A DNA stretch of 64,000 nt. Source: Pseudolactococcus reticulitermitis. GTDB lineage: Bacteria > Bacillota > Bacilli > Lactobacillales > Streptococcaceae. The notes beneath the pieces are model-generated. The model worked only from the letters and a program-made list of their open reading frames with translations, ran no database searches and was not told the DNA's origin. A program made the translations under genes and the position numbers. Below are positions 58,572-64,000 of the stretch, one piece after another. Location: positions 62,001 through 126,000 of the forward strand of contig NZ_BEDT01000004.1 of NCBI RefSeq assembly GCF_002260845.1, written 5' to 3'. Every line of letters begins with the position of its first letter. Position 1 is the first letter of the stretch.

Positions 58572-61500
58572 ATGCAAAGAAAAAACAAATTTAAACTTGT
58601 GACTCTTGCAATGTTGTTGGCATTGCTCCCGTCGATGAACTTCGAGGCCATCTATCATGCCTATCGGATAGACCATGTTAAACCAGTGCCTGTCAGTCAG
58701 GTGCTATCCCCTCAAAAAGTAGGCGCTGAGTCACCTATCATAGAAAGGAGTCAAGTCCCAACGAGAACAGCCTTTAGTGGGCAATCCGTGACCCAACCCA
58801 CTCGACCAAATCTGCCACAACGGGCAGTGGTTGATGCGACAGCACCTTCATCTTTTGGCTGGCAGCAGAGTATCAGCAGCTTAGCCTTACCAAGCAATCA
58901 GGTAACGGCAATACAAGATGGGATAGTTTTGGGGAGCTATCCTGCTACTGATGCTGGCGTGCAACAGGCCTTGTATGCGATGTATAGCGCAACAGGTGCT
59001 GCAACATCGGATTTTGTCCTTTACTTTGGCGGTAACACAGCTTTAAGTAACGCGACAGCTAAAGCGCCTGTTACAGCACCAACTGCTAGCAACATGACTT
59101 TTAGCACACTCGCAGGTCATGCCAAAAGTCTGACCTGGGTCTCTAATCCCGCAGATAATTTGGCAAGCTCTAACACAGGGCAGGCGTCAGGTACCAACTA
59201 CACGGTTACTCTACCCACCAGCACCAATACTAATACCTACTTTGGTGTACCGACAGTCTTTCGTAATGTCACTGTATCGGCAGCTAGTAAAACAATCTAT
59301 GCCCAAGGCAACGCCTTTGCGACAACGAATGGCTCTTGGGTAACAGGGGCGGTTAGCATTTATGGCGGGACAGATAGTACGGATATTACTGGCGATACCA
59401 ATCTCTATATCGGCGCAACTGGTGATACAGCGGGTTGGAATATCTATGGTGGCAATGCGACTGGTGGCACGATTTCGGGTGATACCCATGTGACTGTCAC
59501 ACAAAAGACATCTAGTGCGACCTTTACGACCATCACTGGCGGTAACGCCGCAGGCGGTACGATTCAAGGCAATACCAACCTAGACATCAAAGGTGACATT
59601 AATGATAAAATCCTCAGTATTTTCGGAGGTGGGGTCGGTACATCAGCTTCCCCCGTCACAGTCAATGGTACGGTGACGACCTACGTGAGTTCAACCAACG
59701 CCAACGCTCGCTACCAACTCTACCAAGGCGGTGTTTGCTATGGGAATATCACAGGCTCTATCTACAACACCCTGACGGGTCTGGGTGGCTGGACAGGCAG
59801 CTCGACGAATGTGAATGGCACTAATGGGACATTTTCAAACTATAACGGAGGTTCCTACCGTGGCAATATCGGTACCTCAGGTGCCAGCAATGTCATCTCT
59901 AACAGTTACGACACCTCAGCCTTTACGATAGGTCAGGCGCTCTTTGTTGGTGCGAATGGTGGTACGGTACAAAGCTGGGGGGGAGCGACGAATACGACGA
60001 CCTCAGCGCAAGGTCTTATCTATGCCAATATCACCAACTACATCAAGTCAGCCTTCTCAACCGGAACCGCAGGCGCAGTTTATGGTGTCGTTGGTGGCAA
60101 TGGTCATGATTCCCTCAAAATTTCGCCAGCCCAGTGGGGCTTAGGCAGCGACGGTGGTTTGGATGTGACTGTTGGGGTGACACAGGCTAAGGCTTACGCC
60201 CAGATGTCAGCCAGTACTGTTGTCGCTAATGCTCAGACAATCACCAGCAATGCCATTTATGGTGACATCTATACCTGGATGCAATCAGGCGCCATGTCCA
60301 CGGTAGGAGGTGGTGGCTATAGTGACTATACGAGCTTTTCTTATGGTGCCAGCTCTAACGGTTACCTCCAAGGGCAATCGGTGCTAGAGCTTGGCACCTC
60401 TAACGCAGATAATTCTGTTGGTGGTGCGGGCGTTGTCTATTGCACGGCAATGGATAGCACGAAAGAAGCGACCTTGATTGCCAAGGGGACTATTCCTTAT
60501 AGTACAACAGATAAGAGTACAGGTAATGGTTCAGGATGGGATCTATGGGGCGGTGGCGGGACGGTATGGACATATAAGCAAGCTTTCTTGCAAAATGGTA
60601 ATAGTTATCTTATCCACAATAATGATGTCTCACGTTGGACTTATGGCGGACAGTCTAACGGCAGTCAGATCGGTAACTCTTATAATATTCTCAATGGTGG
60701 CATTGTCGATACCTTAGAAGGCGGTGGTTATACTGGCACGACTAGATGGGGGTCAACCAATGCCCAAGTCAATATGGGGCAAGTCAACTGGTTCCTATCA
60801 GGTGGTTCATGGGGTGACCTCTACAATACGGGTAACGCCACCGTCAATGTCTACAACGGCACAATCAATGCCATTGCTGGCGGTAACTATGGTCAAGCAG
60901 GCAGTGAAACGATTGCCGGCAATTCGACGGTCAATGTCTATGGTGGCGACTTCTCAGGCACACCACGAGATGGGACGAAACAACTCTGCGGAGGCACATT
61001 CGCCGATAAAAGTGCTTATATTTTAGGGAATACCACTCTAAATCTGGATTTGATGGGGCCGACGGGAGCAACTTTTAAACTCCCAACAGGCACGAATCTA
61101 TCAGGTGGAGGCGGCTATGGCAACAGTAATAATTACACTGGTTCAGGTGCTGCTAATAGCATCAATCTGAAGATTCACACCAATGCGTCCGCGGACACGC
61201 TCCTGAATGGCGCCGTTGTTTACGGCGATGGCACAACTGCCCCTGAACGTTCTAATGTTGGCACGATCAATCTCGACATTAACGGCGATGGCAATACCAT
61301 CGGCTCAGTCCTTGCCACCAATTACACCGCCATGCCAACGTCAGGCGGTAAACGCTATAATACCAATATCAAAATTGGCGATGGGACGACGATTACGGGT
61401 ACCGTTTCAGCGGGCAATCTTACTGATAATCTGACTGATGCCATCGCTGCCGCTTATCCTGATAAGCAAGCTGTCGTGACCCTAGGCGACAATAGTTCGC

Positions 61501-63551
61501 ACAATCCCATTACCATTAATGGCTCACTGATTAATTTCAACAGTGCAGAAATCACCGCAGGGACGACGGTCAAGGTCGCAGGCTCCTTTAAAAACGGCGG
61601 GACAGCGACAACGGTAGGCAACCATGCAGCAACCTATTCAAAACATGGGACCATTCAGATAGATGAAAATGCGACACTTGCGGTGACGAGTGCGACCTCC
61701 CTCATCTCAGGCAGCAAACTTATCGTCTATCCAGATGCGACACTTTCGACCCCTTACATGCAGACAACGGGTGTCATCAATCTGTCAGACCTCGATATGA
61801 CGACCAACAAGGGCAACCTTTTCTGGGAGCCGACAGGGACACCGCCTGCTAGTATTAACAATACCTATAGCGGCGCTTACTGGGGCACTCAAAAAGGCTT
61901 TCCAGTGCTGACCTTTAATGGAGGAGATAGCAACACAAAATCTGGAGCAGCCAGCATCACTCCGGGTAATTTCTCAGGTGTTGATACCAGCAATAATTAT
62001 GCTTTCCTAGGCGATTATACGACAGCCTCACTGACATTGCCGACGAATCCAACTTGGATTGGCTACGTCATCCCTGGACAAATCCGTGTCTTTAATACGA
62101 CTGGTTTGAACAGCACGACAGGTAACTGGCAGCATCATTTGTCAGGGGTGAGCACAGGGACCTCTGTCCCCAGTAACCCCATCTCATCTTGGGCATCTGT
62201 TGCTGCTAATACCGATGCCAGTACGATAAAACTCATGTACGTGATGAGCTATACCGATGTGTCAGTTGATCCCTTTACCTTTAGTAGTCAAACCCCAGCC
62301 TACATCAAGTCCCGAACGGCTTCTAGCTTTGACGGACGGACGCTGAATGCCTATCCGGCAACCAATCCCAACTTTGATGTCAATGATCCAAGCAATCAAC
62401 CGGGGGCGACCCGAAAAGTTGTGACTCGCGACTACTTTGTTGGCGATCAGATAGGCGGTGGGAATGCAAGCGACACCTACGGTAGCTACATTATCCAAAA
62501 TGTCGTTACCGACGATACCACATCCCTTAACGCAGGAGATTATATCCTCTCTACGACAGAAGCGACCTCGCTCACATCAGACACACTGCAAAGCATCTCT
62601 GGTCTGAGAGGTATCGGAGTCATGTCTGACCTCACTGCCACCAGTGGCGTGATGATGACGACAGATGCGGTTACAACCGCCATCAATGGTCTCGGCACAA
62701 GGGTGCAAAATCCGACATCAGCTGCGACCAACATTGCTGGAAAAGCCTATGCCCAAATGCCCGTGACTTGGCACTTGGGGGCAAGCGAAGCGGATACCAG
62801 TCTGGTCGTTGTACCAGCTGCGGCAGTCATCGCAAGCAATCATCAAACGGCACTCAATGCTTACGATGCTGGGATTTCTGATGATGCTGCCCATGACTTG
62901 AGCAATCAAACCGACTTGGACAATGGCTATACCTATGCGCGAGGTTTTCAGGCAGATGGTACAGTAGCAGCACCAACGCTTACTGCGCCAGCTGATTTGA
63001 TTGCCAGTCTGCAGACTATCGGCTCTAGCGATGCCATCCTAGATGGCAATCATCGGATTACACCAGTGACCTATAGCTATGGTGGGTTGTCTAAAGATAT
63101 CACGCTGAGCCTAACCTTTGGCTCACTCCGATTGACAGCACCAGCAAGCTATGATTTTGGCACCTTGATGGTTCAGCCAACACCTTTGCTTGCCTGGCCG
63201 CAAGCGTCAACGGCTGATGTGCAAGTGACCGATACGCGCCAAGGCGGCGATGTGCAACCTTGGTCTCTGACCGTTAAACAGTCAACAGACCTAGTAGGTG
63301 TCACTAATGGTAAAAATCTCAGCGACTATCTGCGCTTTAAGGATGGCGACAGCAGCCAAGCGATAACCACTGCAGCCTTGGAAGTCCATGTTCATAATCC
63401 AGCAACAGCTGGGACGTTCAACATCAGCGATACTTGGCAAGATAGTTCTGGAAAGGGTGGTGTCTACTTAAACATCCCCGTGCAGCACCAAGTCAAAGGT
63501 GTTTACCAAGGCGACATCACTTGGAATCTCAACGATGTCCCAACCAATTAA
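58572..63551 (+). CDS. cscB: Giant WxL-domain surface protein (CscB-type), Gly/Asn-rich beta-repeat region
   Basis: 1659 residues from ATG 58572. Signal-like hydrophobic N-terminus (LVTLAMLLALLPSMNFEAIY), then about 1000 residues of Gly/Thr/Asn-rich repeats such as IYGGNATGGTISGDTHVTV and ITGGNAAGGTIQGNTNLDI, with spaced GGG-Y/N blocks: a beta-helix/adhesin plan. The C-terminal WxL domain has YDFGTLMVQ, VTDTRQGGDVQPWSLTVKQS (WSL) and terminal DITWNLNDVPTN (WNL). It is probably the main binding stalk of the complex, twice the length of the first cluster's counterpart. Confidence 0.87.
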   Translation: MQRKNKFKLVTLAMLLALLPSMNFEAIYHAYRIDHVKPVPVSQVLSPQKVGAESPIIERSQVPTRTAFSGQSVTQPTRPNLPQRAVVDATAPSSFGWQQSISSLALPSNQVTAIQDGIVLGSYPATDAGVQQALYAMYSATGAATSDFVLYFGGNTALSNATAKAPVTAPTASNMTFSTLAGHAKSLTWVSNPADNLASSNTGQASGTNYTVTLPTSTNTNTYFGVPTVFRNVTVSAASKTIYAQGNAFATTNGSWVTGAVSIYGGTDSTDITGDTNLYIGATGDTAGWNIYGGNATGGTISGDTHVTVTQKTSSATFTTITGGNAAGGTIQGNTNLDIKGDINDKILSIFGGGVGTSASPVTVNGTVTTYVSSTNANARYQLYQGGVCYGNITGSIYNTLTGLGGWTGSSTNVNGTNGTFSNYNGGSYRGNIGTSGASNVISNSYDTSAFTIGQALFVGANGGTVQSWGGATNTTTSAQGLIYANITNYIKSAFSTGTAGAVYGVVGGNGHDSLKISPAQWGLGSDGGLDVTVGVTQAKAYAQMSASTVVANAQTITSNAIYGDIYTWMQSGAMSTVGGGGYSDYTSFSYGASSNGYLQGQSVLELGTSNADNSVGGAGVVYCTAMDSTKEATLIAKGTIPYSTTDKSTGNGSGWDLWGGGGTVWTYKQAFLQNGNSYLIHNNDVSRWTYGGQSNGSQIGNSYNILNGGIVDTLEGGGYTGTTRWGSTNAQVNMGQVNWFLSGGSWGDLYNTGNATVNVYNGTINAIAGGNYGQAGSETIAGNSTVNVYGGDFSGTPRDGTKQLCGGTFADKSAYILGNTTLNLDLMGPTGATFKLPTGTNLSGGGGYGNSNNYTGSGAANSINLKIHTNASADTLLNGAVVYGDGTTAPERSNVGTINLDINGDGNTIGSVLATNYTAMPTSGGKRYNTNIKIGDGTTITGTVSAGNLTDNLTDAIAAAYPDKQAVVTLGDNSSHNPITINGSLINFNSAEITAGTTVKVAGSFKNGGTATTVGNHAATYSKHGTIQIDENATLAVTSATSLISGSKLIVYPDATLSTPYMQTTGVINLSDLDMTTNKGNLFWEPTGTPPASINNTYSGAYWGTQKGFPVLTFNGGDSNTKSGAASITPGNFSGVDTSNNYAFLGDYTTASLTLPTNPTWIGYVIPGQIRVFNTTGLNSTTGNWQHHLSGVSTGTSVPSNPISSWASVAANTDASTIKLMYVMSYTDVSVDPFTFSSQTPAYIKSRTASSFDGRTLNAYPATNPNFDVNDPSNQPGATRKVVTRDYFVGDQIGGGNASDTYGSYIIQNVVTDDTTSLNAGDYILSTTEATSLTSDTLQSISGLRGIGVMSDLTATSGVMMTTDAVTTAINGLGTRVQNPTSAATNIAGKAYAQMPVTWHLGASEADTSLVVVPAAAVIASNHQTALNAYDAGISDDAAHDLSNQTDLDNGYTYARGFQADGTVAAPTLTAPADLIASLQTIGSSDAILDGNHRITPVTYSYGGLSKDITLSLTFGSLRLTAPASYDFGTLMVQPTPLLAWPQASTADVQVTDTRQGGDVQPWSLTVKQSTDLVGVTNGKNLSDYLRFKDGDSSQAITTAALEVHVHNPATAGTFNISDTWQDSSGKGGVYLNIPVQHQVKGVYQGDITWNLNDVPTN

Positions 63552-63577
63552 GCACACAACAAGTTTAACGTGTGATT

Positions 63578-63607
63578 TTGTCCTCAGCGCTTGGTTTTTG
63601 AGGACAA
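63578..63607 (+). terminator. Hairpin after cscB
   Basis: TTGTCCTCA pairs perfectly with TGAGGACAA around 12 bases. Few T follow, so it may be a partial terminator or a processing hairpin before cscA. Confidence 0.5.
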
Positions 63608-63671
63608 CGGACTTATTTTATTGAAGAAGTGTTAAAAAGTATGCAATAGTAATGTAAAGGGAGAAGGGAAT

Positions 63672-64000
63672 ATGACAAAAATTAGAAAATGTTTAATGGT
63701 CATCGCAGCTATTTTTGCGATGGTGCTACTAGGGGGAATCGGACAAACGGTCAGTGCCAATGAGTTTAATTTCTCAGTGACACCCGTTCGCCCCGACAAT
63801 CAAATCGGGAAAAGTAGTTATTTCAACCTACAAATGACGCCCGGGCAGTCACAAACCTTGACCGTGACAGTGAGCAATACGACAGAGAAAACCGTCGTGG
63901 TCGAGGCAGCCATTGCCAGTGCTACGACCAATATTAACGGCGTAGTCGAGTATTCACCCAACAAAATCAAGCAGGACAAGACCTTAACCTACAATCTGGC
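63672..64000 (+). CDS. cscA: DUF916 WxL-interacting protein (CscA-type), partial
   Basis: The first 109 codons are visible. Signal peptide (CLMVIAAIFAMVLLGGIGQT, ends VSA), then the DUF916 domain: FSVTPVRPDNQIGKSSYFNL, MTPGQSQTLTVTVSNTTEKT and a later YSPNKIKQDKTLTYNL. The rest, including the expected membrane helix, lies beyond the window. It completes the second csc cluster and lacks the leader element; an AGAAGGGAA ribosome site precedes the ATG. Confidence 0.88.
   Translation, partial: MTKIRKCLMVIAAIFAMVLLGGIGQTVSANEFNFSVTPVRPDNQIGKSSYFNLQMTPGQSQTLTVTVSNTTEKTVVVEAAIASATTNINGVVEYSPNKIKQDKTLTYNL

Noticed and set aside
58900-61700. CRISPR-like periodicity in the large WxL gene
   Set aside because: The repetition is at the protein level (Gly/Asn-rich strands) in an open frame; DNA repeats are not identical and have no uniform spacers.

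Overview
The window looks like a chromosomal segment of a low-to-moderate GC Gram-positive coccus of the Lactococcaceae (Lactococcus / Pseudolactococcus-like). This rests on gene content: a DUF3013 gene, dnaJ as a lone gene behind a CIRCE-like operator, CodY boxes at branched-chain amino acid transporters, WxL/csc surface clusters, and TGnTATAAT/TAAAAT promoters with AAGGAG ribosome sites. The genus is inferred, not proven. No tRNA, rRNA, CRISPR array or insertion sequence was seen.

Layout. 1-7.6 kb: partial Nudix gene (minus), apbE with a secreted sortase-like gene behind a cre-like site, a rarA operon (minus), a DUF3013 gene, a Ser-rich lipoprotein, and prmA-rsmE. 7.68-9.72 kb: an AT-rich two-gene mini-island (OLD/AbiL-like ATPase plus a small ICEG-motif partner whose C-terminal part lies in the -1 frame), bracketed by a 35-bp direct repeat. 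9.8-13.5 kb: relA, a possible small RNA, dtd and a TMEM175-like channel. 13.5-17.6 kb: three tandem substrate-binding lipoproteins for branched-chain amino acids with CodY boxes. 17.6-27.7 kb: a divergent Mga-like regulator and the first csc/WxL cluster (five small WxL proteins, a DUF916 protein, an LPXTG protein and a large WxL protein). 27.8-33 kb: a LysM/CHAP muralytic enzyme and livHMGF. 33-40.6 kb: CBS-ACT protein, PlsC-like acyltransferase, GntR-ABC operon, dnaJ, and a MarR-controlled MFS exporter. 40.7-50.7 kb: the ribosome assembly/NAD/nucleotide operon yqeG-yqeH-[two-TM gene]-yhbY-nadD-yqeK-[lipase-like]-rsfS-yqeM-[membrane gene]-tmcAL, then yebC and a YeiH-type transporter. 50.7-54 kb: DUF915 hydrolase (minus), rpsU, an NmrA-like gene and pgk. 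54.1-64 kb: a second csc cluster (LPXTG protein, four small WxL proteins, a 1659-residue WxL protein, a partial DUF916 protein).

How the parts work together. The csc clusters should build cell-wall complexes: WxL proteins attach non-covalently to peptidoglycan, the DUF916 proteins are membrane-tethered partners, and the LPXTG proteins are sortase substrates. The livJ paralogues presumably feed LivHMGF, with CodY coordinating both loci.

Most notable unexplained signals: (1) a leader element of up to three hairpins, ending at the ribosome site, in front of six genes of the second csc cluster and one unrelated membrane gene at 47 kb, with compensatory base changes between copies; (2) the direct-repeat-flanked ATPase mini-island with a possible -1 frameshift site and a triplicated stop/Shine-Dalgarno module; (3) a candidate small RNA with a C-rich anti-SD loop between relA and dtd; (4) activator-type direct repeats 50 bp apart upstream of the first csc cluster.
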